Positions 24,669 through 33,937 of a stretch of DNA of 38,202 bases are shown one piece after another. The notes under the pieces were generated by a model. The model did not search any database and was not told the DNA's origin. It saw only the letters and a list, made by a program, of their open reading frames with translations. The translations under genes were made by a program, and so were the position numbers. Position 1 is the stretch's first letter. The number at the start of each line of letters is the position of its first letter. The stretch is from Phycisphaerales bacterium (GTDB lineage Bacteria > Planctomycetota > Phycisphaerae > Phycisphaerales > SM1A02), in assembly GCA_028278245.1 (NCBI GenBank), contig JANQEQ010000050.1:1-38202 (forward strand). Reading direction: 5' to 3'.

Positions 24669-25979
24669 TTATTGCCCTGGAGATCTCTTCCCCATCAATT
24701 TATCGCGGTCCGGAGCGGATCCAACACCTTTGCTCCCGCGATTGCGGATTTCTCCTCCATCGGGAGTTTCGGTGACTGGCCGCTCACTCGGCTCGCGGCG
24801 AATCCACCTCTGGGCACCCGGCAATGAGGCAAATTCCTCCTCCGTCAGGATATCCTGAAGCTGTTGAGCGTAAGTTCGACACAATGCCTCGCGATGAACG
24901 AAATTGGGCCGCGTAGGAGGGTCATACCCCGGGGCACTATCTCCAGCCATGCGTGCTGCCGTCATCTTGGCGCGATGGAGTTCTGATTCCGGATCGTAGC
25001 GACGGAGTTGCTCAACAAGATCGGCATTGATCAATTCAAGCTCCGCAAGGAAAGCTGTTTCAATAGCATCAATCTGGACCAGAATCGATTCGTCCAAACC
25101 TTCGATTTCACGTGCCGCTTCAAACAAACGCATAAACGGCAACTCCCGATACACACGTGGATAAGCCGTTTCCAATGCCAACTCCCTGAATTCGGATCCC
25201 GGTCCACCAGGTAGTGCCGCGGTGATCAACTCGATATATGTGTCGTTGACATTTCGCACGTCCACACGCGCTGTGATCTGATTTTCGACAGCCTTCAGGC
25301 TCATCTGGGGATCATTTTCCTGGAGTGATCGAAGCAATCCCATCTGTGTTGTATTGAAGATTTCTTCCCGCCGTCGCAGAGCTTCATCCAGCGCCAGGTC
25401 ATAGTCCTGCATCACCGGTTGAACGAGCATTTCCATCGGTTGATCCAGATGGATGTCCCGGACGATGTTGAACAGGTTAAGCATCTCACCGGAGAAGCGT
25501 CCCTTGTACAACGTTTTTTCCCTGAAGAGTTGTCTCTGAAACGCCGGCCATTGTTCCAGTTGATAACCGTTAAGAACAACCTTGACGTTCTCTAGAAAAT
25601 CTGCCCCAAGACGTTTGCGTTTAACAATCCAGTCTTCCCAGGGTGCGAACACCAGGCGCATGACGCGCTTCTGATCGCCGTGCGAAAGATTGTCCTTCAT
25701 CCCCATGAACTGCTCTTTCATGTGATCGAGGCCGGCGTCAAAATCATCCTGATAATCCTCGTACAGAGCATCGAGAATCACTCTCTGGGTCTCATCCAGT
25801 TCCAACTCCTGGACTATCAGCATGACATCGCGATTGAAATACTCAGGTTGCATCGCTTCAGCGATTCCTGCAGCTTCACCGAACTGTGCCGAAGCGGTAT
25901 TCGAGAGAATCGCCACACCAGCCACCAGATTCACGACCAGTTTCGCCACAGATAGCCGGAAGGATTTCAATCCAGTCAT
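24669..25979 (-). CDS. Secreted helical protein, unknown function
   Basis: A 436-residue protein from the ATG at 25979, with AAGGAG ten bases upstream; an in-frame GTG at 26000 is the alternative. A signal peptide ends about SNTASA-QFG. The mature part is nearly all predicted helix, with LELDETQRVILDALYEDYQDDFD near the start and YAQQLQDILTEEEFASLPG near the end. Both resemble the LTxxQ-type segments of Spy/CpxP-like periplasmic proteins, but I would not assign that family. It is on the same strand as, and 138 bp ahead of, gspE, so it may be secreted with, or made alongside, the T2SS. Similar LT/LDETQ secreted proteins are common in planctomycetes, as I recall. Confidence 0.7.
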   Translation of the reverse strand: MTGLKSFRLSVAKLVVNLVAGVAILSNTASAQFGEAAGIAEAMQPEYFNRDVMLIVQELELDETQRVILDALYEDYQDDFDAGLDHMKEQFMGMKDNLSHGDQKRVMRLVFAPWEDWIVKRKRLGADFLENVKVVLNGYQLEQWPAFQRQLFREKTLYKGRFSGEMLNLFNIVRDIHLDQPMEMLVQPVMQDYDLALDEALRRREEIFNTTQMGLLRSLQENDPQMSLKAVENQITARVDVRNVNDTYIELITAALPGGPGSEFRELALETAYPRVYRELPFMRLFEAAREIEGLDESILVQIDAIETAFLAELELINADLVEQLRRYDPESELHRAKMTAARMAGDSAPGYDPPTRPNFVHREALCRTYAQQLQDILTEEEFASLPGAQRWIRREPSERPVTETPDGGEIRNRGSKGVGSAPDRDKLMGKRSPGQ

Positions 25980-26281
25980 TACTTTCAAACTCCTTGTCAC
26001 AGCAGCTTTCCGCGATCAAGCACGGATCCTAAGCCGTCTCTGAGGGGATTATTCTAACTCCATTGCGCTCAGCTTACCTGTACAAACGATAAGCCTTCTG
26101 CAACTGTACGTTCAACGCATCATGCCACGAGATATGGCAAAGAAATGGGAAATCGATGCAATTCTGTAGGTTAATTGACTATCGGACAGCCACAGATAAC
26201 CAATTTCCACCATATTGACGATTCCGCAATCAATTCAGGAGTTGGACATCCTGACACCCGTGTCCCCTTCCCACTGACTTC

Positions 26282-26782
26282 TCAAGTGGAATTGAGGGGT
26301 ATTTCGGTCGTATGTTTGATCGTGCTGAGTACAAACGCAGATCTGATCTTCCCGATGAAGCCCACGGTCGACAGCTTGCGGGTGACGAACTGCTCGTATT
26401 CCTCAATATCACTAACCAGGACGTGCAGTACGAAATCCTCATCACCGGCTGTGTGCCAGCAACTCATCACCTCCTCAAACGCCGCCAAAGCCCGCTTGAC
26501 CTTTTCCAGATTTGTCCGGGAGTGGCGATTCATGCTGACATGCACGATCGCCTGTACACCTTTCTTGACCGCCAATGGATCAACCAGCGCAACATAGCCA
26601 GTGATCACGCCGTTGGATTCGAGCTTGCGTACTCGTTCCAGCGTGCTGGGAGGGCTGATCCCGATCCGCTCAGACAATGTGGCGTTGGTAATCTTGCTCG
26701 ACTTCTGCAACTCCTTAATGATCTTGCGATCAATCTCATCGAGTTTGATTGTCTTGTGCTTGCGGCGGCTCGTGGGGGTCAT
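26282..26782 (-). CDS. Lrp/AsnC family transcriptional regulator
   Basis: A 166-residue protein. After a basic N-terminus comes the Lrp helix-turn-helix: LDEIDRKIIKELQKSSKITNATLSERIGISPPSTLERVRKLESNGVITGY. The C-terminal RAM (effector-binding) domain follows, with AIVHVSMNRHSRTNLEKVKRALAAFEEVMSCWHTAGDEDFVLHVLVSDIEEYEQF. Such proteins form octamers and respond to amino acids or related ligands; the ligand and targets are not known here. Many Lrp-type genes are autoregulated, but I could not identify its promoter. It is monocistronic on the minus strand. Confidence 0.93.
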   Translation of the reverse strand: MTPTSRRKHKTIKLDEIDRKIIKELQKSSKITNATLSERIGISPPSTLERVRKLESNGVITGYVALVDPLAVKKGVQAIVHVSMNRHSRTNLEKVKRALAAFEEVMSCWHTAGDEDFVLHVLVSDIEEYEQFVTRKLSTVGFIGKIRSAFVLSTIKHTTEIPLNST

Positions 26783-27054
26783 GGCTGGATCTCGAATTCC
26801 TTAGATTCTTCGGCAATTTGATGCCCTTGTCTTAGGATCATAGGCCGAGTATCCAGATTCTTCCCAAAAAGAAAAAATGAAAGCACTACGATCTGAAGAC
26901 ACATCTGAGTGTGGTAAATGAGGAAATTCTCAGAAAATAGCTACGGCTCGTCGCTGTATTTCTTTCATCTACATATTCCAGATGCAAACTGCTGCCACTC
27001 GCTCACCAGCTTCGTTCTCCGAACTGGGATTTTCCTGTTCGGAAGGAGGTAAAT
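26783..27054. other. Non-coding stretch upstream of the Lrp-type gene
   Basis: No gene is seen. This is the leader and promoter region of the Lrp-type regulator plus the trailing end of the protease gene. No clear -35/-10 pair could be settled. Confidence 0.4.
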
Positions 27055-27082
27055 GAAAAACCCCCGACATGTGCCGGGGGTT
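27055..27082 (-). terminator. Rho-independent terminator of the protease gene
   Basis: CCCCCG/CGGGGG stem with an 8-base loop, followed on the minus strand by TTTTT. It lies about 35 bp after the protease stop. Confidence 0.8.
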
Positions 27083-27116
27083 GTATGAGGAAACGTAAAC
27101 GTAACTGGAGGAGGAA

Positions 27117-29912
27117 TCAGTTGCAGGGACCCCATTCACCCAGAATGGCGAAGATGTCATCAATGTTGACGGTGCAATCTTCGGTCAAATCACCAGCGCA
27201 ATAAGGCGGGCATGGATCGGGGCACTCACCCCACAAGCCCAACGCGGCAAAGATGTCATCGATATTGACCATCTCATCACCCGTGAGGTCAGCCGGGCAT
27301 TCCGATCCCGGATCGCACTCAAACTGGATCATGGTCACCGCATCAATGCCGGCTTCCACGACCGAACCCGAGTTCAGATCTGATGCTTCAAAGCGCACTC
27401 GAACCTGATCGTTCGGGGTGACAAATTCACCGACGCGGAAGGAATGGATATTCCATCCGTCTGCGGTCACCGGACCAACCACTTCGACCTGCACCCAGGA
27501 AGCTCCATCGTTATTGGATACCCAGGTGATAAACAGGTCGTTGTTTGGATCGGCACCATAGTGATTGGTGTACCACAAGGCATACGTGCAAACGGCATCG
27601 CCGGTACTCAGATCAAACTGAGGCGAGATCAACCAGGTTGTGCCGCCGTCAATATCTTCCTGGTAGCCATTGCCGGTGACATAGCACCTGCCTGAACCGT
27701 CAAAGTCCGTTGGCGGATCGCCTCGCGTGCCACCACCGGTCGGGACCACGCGTACCCAGCTTCCGGTGTCCAGTCCGGCCGAGTCCACGACGCTCCATCC
27801 CAGGTCAGTTTCAAAGTTGTCGTCAAGCACCGTGATCATATCGGTGGCAACGACTGTGGAGAAAGTGGACGCCGGGGCATCACTCGGATCCGTTACCGTC
27901 ATTCCACCATCGGCCTGGGCACTGACGTACCAGTTGAACACACTATCACAGTCCGCTGCGGGCAATGTGGCTTCGTATTCATTCGGAGCGCCTTCCGTCA
28001 TCGCCACATCAACATACGCACCACCGTCGATGCTGTAGTGAAGTTGACCGGTGCCGGAAACAGGTGTTCCCGAAACCGCTACCACGTTTACTTCGAACGT
28101 CGTGCTCTCACCCGGATTAGCTATATCTGGCTTACCCGTGGGATACACAAAGGAAATCAGGTCCAGATCCGGACCGGGCATATCATGAGCGGTGAACGCG
28201 TCATTAATTTCCTGGTAGTGCGGTGTACCGTTGTTGATGTTGCCATCATCATCATCCAGTGTGAGGAAATCGATCGTGATCGAAGGTGTAATTGAACCTC
28301 CGCTGTGCAGCAAAATACTGTTGATCGCCAGATTGATAGTGATCGCCTCCCACATGACCGGTTCAGTCACCATGAGATTCTCACGCATATCCCAGACACA
28401 ACCGGAGAGAAGCTGTCCACAGGCGTGAATCTGACTGCCGCAGGTTGAACAACCACTGGGGAGATAAAGGCAGTTATTATCCGCATTACGGATTCCACTG
28501 GAACAACTCTGGAAACCCATACCCAGCTCCGAGCGACCCGTGATAAGGAAACCCACGACATCGGACATTCCTTCGCCGTATTCATTCTGACCGCTGCCTC
28601 CCACGTTGATCAAGTGGTGGCCGTACTCATGAGCTACCACGTCGCCGAATGCAGTATTGTTGCAACCGCCACCCGAGGTGTAGAAGTTAATGGATGAACC
28701 GTTGTAATACGCATTGCAGTTGGAACCAATGTTGACATTCACCGGCCAATTCGTCTGCGTTCCAATAGTCGGATATGAGGGATTTGTTTCCAGCACCATA
28801 TCACGGGTGAGATTCGCTTCGTAATACGCATTCACTTCCGCCGTCGTAAGTTCCGAACCGCTGGGATTATGCACAAAGTTCGCCGGTCCCGGGGGAATAA
28901 CATCAAGCTCAATAAACGCATCTGTTCCGCCCTGGTTCTGCACGTTAAACCAACGACCGCGTACCTCTGAACGAACCGTCACCTGGCTTGAACCGCCATG
29001 GGGGATGGTAAAGTTTCCATCGGCATCGGCGTATGCCCCGTTACCACCATTGATCGTCACATAGGCATAGGGCAGGGGTAGCAGGATTTCCGCAGCACAC
29101 ACACCAGCCCGGTGATCTTCCGTAATATTCCCGCTCACGTTGCCGGTTACATCCACATGGTAAATCATGTTCTCGTAGTAGAGGATGGAGCCGGTTGCTG
29201 CATCTGCTACGAACAAGTATTTTTCAGTGCTGCCCGGTGTGCCGGTATCGTCACCAATGAAAGTATAAGCCAGTGTCGGTTCATCTGTTTCCCAGCCGTC
29301 AAGACCAGCCCAGATCACCAACTCCGGCTGTGTGAAATACATCAGGTTTTGAGAGAATCGTTGGGCATTGGCAATGCCGCGATCCGCATCCCGCTTCGAT
29401 ACGTTGTTCAACGGTTCAAGGGCACTGACATCATGCAGATCGGGTGAAGCAAGTACAAGTGGATACCCTGTATCGTTTCGTACAAGGAGCATTAATCGAT
29501 CGCGGAATACTGGGATGCCTTCAATGACATGCTGGTAGTACACGCCCGTGAACTTGTATGTACCGGTGTCCCGGTTATACATGATGCCCTGCTCGTGACG
29601 TTGATCCTCAAACGGACCACCCAACACAAGATTGTTCGCGTCCACGCCGAACATTCCTGCATGCTCGTTCACGAAGGCATCAGCACTTGCCTCCGCTGAG
29701 ATCCCGTATGAGAAAGCTGGCCCATACACCTTTCGCACACGACCGAGTTCTTCATATAAACCAGTTTGCGGATTTTCCTGTAGGAACCGCTGCTGGAGTT
29801 CCAGTTGGCGAGCATCAACATTCGCTGAGGCGCTTGACCCCAGCAAGGTAAAGCCCGCTAACAAACACATTGCCCCGCTTGTGAAGCGGGATCGAATACT
29901 CTTTTTATACAT
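27117..29912 (-). CDS. Secreted HExxH metalloprotease with dockerin-like tail
   Basis: A 931-residue protein. The ATG at 29912 follows AGAGGAAG by about 7 bases. It has a signal peptide (MCLLAGFTLLGSSASA), an FTP-like propeptide region (30-230), and a zinc-protease core with HEYGHH at 428-433 and EGMSD at 447-451, the spacing of gluzincin/M36-like enzymes. A CHU-like or Ig/MAM-like segment follows (about 540-860). The last 65 residues hold two dockerin-type repeats (DLTGDEMVNIDDIFAALGLWG and DLTEDCTVNIDDIFAILGEWG). It should be secreted as an inactive precursor and act outside the cell; export by the T2SS in this window is likely but unproven. Confidence 0.88.
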   Translation of the reverse strand: MYKKSIRSRFTSGAMCLLAGFTLLGSSASANVDARQLELQQRFLQENPQTGLYEELGRVRKVYGPAFSYGISAEASADAFVNEHAGMFGVDANNLVLGGPFEDQRHEQGIMYNRDTGTYKFTGVYYQHVIEGIPVFRDRLMLLVRNDTGYPLVLASPDLHDVSALEPLNNVSKRDADRGIANAQRFSQNLMYFTQPELVIWAGLDGWETDEPTLAYTFIGDDTGTPGSTEKYLFVADAATGSILYYENMIYHVDVTGNVSGNITEDHRAGVCAAEILLPLPYAYVTINGGNGAYADADGNFTIPHGGSSQVTVRSEVRGRWFNVQNQGGTDAFIELDVIPPGPANFVHNPSGSELTTAEVNAYYEANLTRDMVLETNPSYPTIGTQTNWPVNVNIGSNCNAYYNGSSINFYTSGGGCNNTAFGDVVAHEYGHHLINVGGSGQNEYGEGMSDVVGFLITGRSELGMGFQSCSSGIRNADNNCLYLPSGCSTCGSQIHACGQLLSGCVWDMRENLMVTEPVMWEAITINLAINSILLHSGGSITPSITIDFLTLDDDDGNINNGTPHYQEINDAFTAHDMPGPDLDLISFVYPTGKPDIANPGESTTFEVNVVAVSGTPVSGTGQLHYSIDGGAYVDVAMTEGAPNEYEATLPAADCDSVFNWYVSAQADGGMTVTDPSDAPASTFSTVVATDMITVLDDNFETDLGWSVVDSAGLDTGSWVRVVPTGGGTRGDPPTDFDGSGRCYVTGNGYQEDIDGGTTWLISPQFDLSTGDAVCTYALWYTNHYGADPNNDLFITWVSNNDGASWVQVEVVGPVTADGWNIHSFRVGEFVTPNDQVRVRFEASDLNSGSVVEAGIDAVTMIQFECDPGSECPADLTGDEMVNIDDIFAALGLWGECPDPCPPYCAGDLTEDCTVNIDDIFAILGEWGPCN

Positions 29913-30167
29913 CTGTTTTCTTCCTCTTTCTTGGAGCATAAAGATAGTGGAGGGACTCAGTTCAACAATATCGTCATCTATGAGATACTGACTGTGGTCA
30001 GATCCGTTTCACCGAATATATGGAATCCTCCGAACAATACCAGTGAGAAGTTCCCCATTTCCAGCTTTTAAACACCGTTGAGAAATAAACTTCCGTTAAA
30101 CTAGTGACTCTGGCGAGTTTTCTCCATAACTCATAATCATGTCTGAAATTATACGGATCTGCTGAAT

Positions 30168-30644
30168 ATGGCTAAATCGAAACGTGTCAATGAGCCAAAA
30201 ATCGAAAATCGCAAGGCTCGACATGATTACATCATCTCAGACACGCTCGAATGCGGCATCAAACTACTCGGTACCGAAGTCAAATCGGTTCGCAGTGGGC
30301 AGGTCAGCCTGGCAGAGGGATATGTCCGCGCGGAGGATGCTCCCCCTTCGCTTACGCTCCACAGTGTCCACATCGCAGAGTACGCACCCGCCGGTCCCAA
30401 TAACCAGCATGTACCAACACGCGCTCGAATTCTCCTGGCTCAAAAACGAGAGATCCGCAAACTTGCCCAACAGACCCGGGAAAAGGGCACCACACTTATT
30501 CCACTGAAAATGTACTTCGTCCGGGGACGCGCCAAGCTGCTCATCGGTCTGGCGCGAGGCAAACGCAAAGCAGACAAACGCCAGTCGTTGGATAAGAAGC
30601 AGGCCCAGCGCGATATCGATCGCGCCCTCTCCAAACGTATGTAG
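30168..30644 (+). CDS. smpB: SsrA-binding protein SmpB
   Basis: A 158-residue protein, the standard SmpB length. Conserved parts are KIENRKARHDYIISDTLECGIKLLGTEVKSVRSGQVSLAEGYV, with the conserved GTEVKS motif, and the basic C-terminal tail KRKADKRQSLDKKQAQRDIDRALSKRM. SmpB binds tmRNA and starts trans-translation to release stalled ribosomes. An ssrA (tmRNA) gene was not recognised in this window. The central part has extra residues between the strands (VRAEDAPPSLTLHSV). A REP-like hairpin pair follows 25 bp after the stop. Confidence 0.95.
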   Translation: MAKSKRVNEPKIENRKARHDYIISDTLECGIKLLGTEVKSVRSGQVSLAEGYVRAEDAPPSLTLHSVHIAEYAPAGPNNQHVPTRARILLAQKREIRKLAQQTREKGTTLIPLKMYFVRGRAKLLIGLARGKRKADKRQSLDKKQAQRDIDRALSKRM

Positions 30645-30668
30645 ATTACTGAGATTACGAAGAGAGAT

Positions 30669-30746
30669 GCCCCCCATGTATTCATGGGGGGCTAAGTATT
30701 ACTGGGTGAAAGTAAATAATTAGCCCCCGGTGAATACACCGGGGGC
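30669..30746. repeat. Inverted pair of REP-like hairpins after smpB
   Basis: Unit one (30669-30692, then CTAA) is GCCCCCCATG-TATT-CATGGGGGGC. Unit two (30720-30746) is TTA then GCCCCCGGTG-AATA-CACCGGGGGC. The units are in opposite orientation with 28 bp between, like a BIME. They belong to the same family as those flanking the RAYT at 36370-36864. They sit between the convergent smpB and GGDEF genes, where they could act as mRNA 3'-end stabilisers; no T-tract is present. Confidence 0.85.
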
Positions 30747-30819
30747 GATGAGGAGTAATCAATTACTCAAACACATTGAATACATTGGTAATAAGTCACT
30801 ACATCACTAGTGGGGGTGA

Positions 30820-31929
30820 TTATGCGGCATTCAACAGCACATTTACTCCTTCACTTTCGTGCATCATCGCGCATTGCTTCCCCGCCCCCTTTGCTGCATA
30901 TAGCGCTTCATCCGCATGTGTCACCAGTTGACTGGCATTGATCGGCCGGCTCAAATCAATGTGCGAAATCCCGATCGACATTGTTACCTTCGGCTCATCT
31001 TCCTTCATGTTTGCCGTCACCACCGCAAACTCTCGCAAAATGCGCTGTGCAACCTGTTGTGCTTCCTCTGCGACAGTGTGCGGCATCAGCACGCAGAACT
31101 CATCTCCGCCGTAGCGTGCTGTTGTGTCCACTGATCGACAGTTTGTCTGGATCACTCGACCTGCCAGCCGCAATAACTCATCACCCCGCTGATGACCGCA
31201 CTGATCGTTGAGCGGTTTGAATCCATCGAGATCGATCATCAGACACGCCAGGGGAAGATCGTTCCGTGTCGCATCAGCCCAGCACCCTTCGAGCATCAGG
31301 TTCAACCAGCGACGATTTGCCATGCCCGTCAGGTCGTCTGTCCGGGCCATGGATTCCAGTTGCGTAATCACAGCATGAAGCTGCTGATTTTTAAGGCCCA
31401 ACTCCGACAATGAGCGGCTCAGATCATTCTGCAACCGTTCGTTTTCCAACTTGATACGTTGATGTACGAGCGCTTTTTCCACCGTCATCGGCAAGGCATG
31501 GATTTCCCACTCGCTGATCACGAGAAAATCCGCCGCCCCAGCCCGGATCGCTTCTACCGCCATCTCCGCATCACTCGAATCACCCGTCAGCACTACCGGC
31601 AACATTCTTCGCGTTCCCATCACAAACGCCAGCGCATCCAAACCCGTTCCATCCTGCAGATTCACAGAGCAGATCACCACATCCACCAGATCCAGATCGA
31701 ACTCGTGGAGCTCGCGCAAACTGCTCAGTACGAAACAACATGAACCTTCCACCTGACAGGAGTGACAGATTTGGCAATACACACTCTCCTCCTGGCAGTT
31801 GATCGCCTCTGTCTGTTTGCTGACCTGACACTCCCAACCCAGCATCTCGACCATGCGCGAGCTGAGTGTGGAATCCGGCTCCAGAAGAAGGATGCGCGGA
31901 AAACGAATTTGATTATCAGACTGTGGCAT
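30820..31929 (-). CDS. Diguanylate cyclase with degenerate receiver and Cys cluster
   Basis: A 369-residue protein; the ATG at 31929 follows CGGAGG by about 6 bases. Residues 10-140 have the receiver fold, but the phospho-accepting Asp is Ser88 (ICSVNLQDGTG) and the conserved Lys is Ile138, so phosphotransfer is unlikely. Inside the fold is an insertion with Cys45, 52, 55, 58, 64 and 65. A coiled coil (150-195) leads to the GGDEF domain with the intact motif at 274-278 and an RxxD inhibitory site (Arg265-Asp268) five residues before it, so it should make c-di-GMP with product feedback. The signal may be metal, oxygen or thiol redox, which is inference. Confidence 0.85.
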   Translation of the reverse strand: MPQSDNQIRFPRILLLEPDSTLSSRMVEMLGWECQVSKQTEAINCQEESVYCQICHSCQVEGSCCFVLSSLRELHEFDLDLVDVVICSVNLQDGTGLDALAFVMGTRRMLPVVLTGDSSDAEMAVEAIRAGAADFLVISEWEIHALPMTVEKALVHQRIKLENERLQNDLSRSLSELGLKNQQLHAVITQLESMARTDDLTGMANRRWLNLMLEGCWADATRNDLPLACLMIDLDGFKPLNDQCGHQRGDELLRLAGRVIQTNCRSVDTTARYGGDEFCVLMPHTVAEEAQQVAQRILREFAVVTANMKEDEPKVTMSIGISHIDLSRPINASQLVTHADEALYAAKGAGKQCAMMHESEGVNVLLNAA

Positions 31930-32158
31930 TCGCCGCCTCCGATTCTGCCTCACCCCATCATTCATGTATGCCGTCTCCGACGGTAAAGATGTCCAGCCAC
32001 ACTTACCGTCCAATATAAATGTGATGAATCCAAGTGCCTTTTATGAGTTTTTTACACTATCTGAAGCGATACCCCGCCCCATAATCTACACAAGTTGAAT
32101 CTGACGAGTCCCCGAGGAAGATGCAGATATTTGTTGGGAGTGTGGGTGTGAGGGAGGG

Positions 32159-32200
32159 CAAGCCGGGGTAGAGTGTAGCGCCACCCCGGGTTCTTCACAC
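32159..32200 (+). repeat. CCGGGG palindromic repeat, extragenic copy
   Basis: A 42-bp element containing AGCCGGGGTAGAG, a central AGCGCCACC and CCCGGGTTCTTCAC. CCGGGG and CCCCGG can pair. A near-identical copy lies inside a coding region at 35782-35823. It is placed 26 bp after the stop of the short-chain dehydrogenase gene. Confidence 0.75.
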
Positions 32201-32224
32201 AAATCCCCTACATTTCCTCACCCA

Positions 32225-32998
32225 TCACCCACTCGGAATCAGTATGCTCTTCCCTTCATCCTCTGGCCTCTCTCCCAACACACACGCAACAATCACTGCC
32301 GCGACATCTTCCGGATTGAGCGTTGCCGACGTCGGTAAAACATCTTCCGAAAAACTTGCCCGCAGCATGGCCGTCTCCACCGCGCCCGGCGCGACCGAAT
32401 AACCCTTGATCCCCAGTTTCGATCCCTCGTTATAAATCGAACGTGTCAGACTCTCCACCGCGGCCTTACTTGCGGCATACAAAAAGAAACCGGGAAACGG
32501 ATCAACCACACCCATCGTCGATACATTTACAATACACCCCCCCCCACCCCCCACACTCCCCCCCACACTTTGCCCATGCGCTAATGCACCCTCTTTATTG
32601 CTTTCATTACTCTCCCCTTGTTCCTTCATGATCGACCAAACGTGTGCAATCAGCCGGGCCGGGGCGAGCGTGTTGATCGCAAATGTTCGTTGCATGAAAT
32701 CTTCCGTCGTATCGGGAATGGGTACCACCTCTGCAAGTCCCGCATTGTTGATCAGCGCATCAATTCGTCCCCACTCAGAATGAACTGTTTCGACGACTTC
32801 GCCTGCTGCCTCAGGTCCGGCGAGATCAACAGGAATGATCATTGATTCCCCGGCCAGTGACTTTGCTGTCTCCTCCAGTTTTTCCCGTCTCCGCCCCACC
32901 AGCGCAATGGCATAGCCTGCCTCGGACAATTGCCGACTCACAGCGCGGCCGATGCCGGTACCTGCTCCGGTCACAATGGAAACTTTTTGCTGTGGCAT
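32225..32998 (-). CDS. Short-chain dehydrogenase/reductase
   Basis: A 257-residue protein; the ATG at 32998 follows TAGGAG by 8 bases. It has the cofactor motif TGAGTGIG (10-17), NNAG (84-87) and the catalytic triad Ser160, Tyr174 and Lys178 (YAASK). After the cofactor loop, GRRREKL suggests NADP preference. An unusual insertion at about 127-154 (GESNESNKEGALAHGQSVGG and then a glycine run) lies between helix alpha-E and strand beta-F. It is encoded by C-tracts of 9, 6 and 7 bases on the + strand. The substrate is unknown. Confidence 0.88.
   Translation of the reverse strand: MPQQKVSIVTGAGTGIGRAVSRQLSEAGYAIALVGRRREKLEETAKSLAGESMIIPVDLAGPEAAGEVVETVHSEWGRIDALINNAGLAEVVPIPDTTEDFMQRTFAINTLAPARLIAHVWSIMKEQGESNESNKEGALAHGQSVGGSVGGGGGCIVNVSTMGVVDPFPGFFLYAASKAAVESLTRSIYNEGSKLGIKGYSVAPGAVETAMLRASFSEDVLPTSATLNPEDVAAVIVACVLGERPEDEGKSILIPSG
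32537..32570. repeat. C-rich low-complexity tract inside the dehydrogenase gene
   Basis: Runs of C9 (32537-32545), C6 (32547-32552) and C7 (32558-32564) are separated by A or ACACT and followed by ACACTTTG. In the protein this becomes the glycine-rich insert. Slippage of any run would shift the frame and truncate the enzyme. Confidence 0.75.
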
Positions 32999-33245
32999 CG
33001 GAATACTCCTATCTCGGGGCTTATGGATGCGACAGCGTACAGCCAAATGCCTGAAAAAGTCCCGAAATGAGCAGGAATCGAGATGGATCACCTCTTGACG
33101 TTCGGTCATTGTTCGGTATTATCCATTTTCACAGGTTTATTATCACATCCTGAGGTATCATCCCCATGACCTGATCTGATATCCAGCAAGATCAATGATC
33201 ACCTCACAACAAGCAACACAGACACATAAATAAGGAGTGCATCAC

Positions 33246-33881
33246 ATGCGCATCACCCACACCATGATTTCAGTCACGCTCATCGGCGCTGCCGCTTTCC
33301 TGGCCGGCCGGATGACATCTGTCGTTCCTCTAACATCCACTGCCCTGGCACAGGACAAGCAGGAGATGCAGATGACGGCGGAGATGGAAGCGATGATGAA
33401 GGCTTCCACACCGAGCAAGCATCACAAGCATCTCGATTTATTTGTTGGCGAGTGGTCCGGTAAGTACCGATTCCGCATGGGGCCCGATGAAGAGTGGATG
33501 GAGATGGACGGCGATATCTCACGCGAGTGGGTACTCGACGGCCACTATGTCAGAGAGGAAATTACCACCGAATCTGAATGGGGATTATTCCGTGGCCTCG
33601 GTTACATGGGCTTCAATAACCTCGAAGGTCGATACGAGTTCATCTGGATGGATAACATGTCCACCAGCATCATGCTTCAGCATGGCAGCTATGACCCCGA
33701 TACAAAAATTCTCAGTTCCTATGGCAGCCATCGCGATCCCGCCACCGGAAAGTACTACAGCATGCGCGGCACGCATGATATGTCCGATCCTGACTATCAT
33801 ACCTTCGAGGGCTTTGCCACAGGACCCGACGGCAAAGAGTATAAATCCTTTGAAGGCTCATCCAAACGCATCAAAGAGTAA
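33246..33881 (+). CDS. DUF1579-like secreted protein
   Basis: A 211-residue protein; the ATG at 33246 has AAGGAG eight bases upstream and the GTG three codons earlier would move closer to it. The N-terminus MRITHTMISVTLIGAAAFLAGR is a signal/anchor. The domain contains HKHLDLFVGEWSGKYRFRMGPDEEWMEMDGDISREWVLDGHYVRE, GLGYMGFNNLEGRYEFIWMDNMSTSI and RDPATGKYYSMRGTHDMSD. This pattern (FVGEW, LxGxY, GYDN) is that of the DUF1579 family, whose function is unknown. A terminator follows. Confidence 0.8.
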   Translation: MRITHTMISVTLIGAAAFLAGRMTSVVPLTSTALAQDKQEMQMTAEMEAMMKASTPSKHHKHLDLFVGEWSGKYRFRMGPDEEWMEMDGDISREWVLDGHYVREEITTESEWGLFRGLGYMGFNNLEGRYEFIWMDNMSTSIMLQHGSYDPDTKILSSYGSHRDPATGKYYSMRGTHDMSDPDYHTFEGFATGPDGKEYKSFEGSSKRIKE

Positions 33882-33937
33882 TCACCCACCCTCTGACTCC
33901 CACCTACGCACTATTCAATACCTCTCCACGAAAGACA

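Noticed and set aside
27045..27093. Perfect AAGGAGG followed by ATG and a short open frame on the plus strand
   Set aside because: The ATG is only 3-4 bases from the site, the frame is 11 codons long and it consists of the protease terminator.
30264..30677. Minus-strand frame of 137 residues opposite smpB
   Set aside because: It overlaps the whole conserved smpB gene and has no family features.
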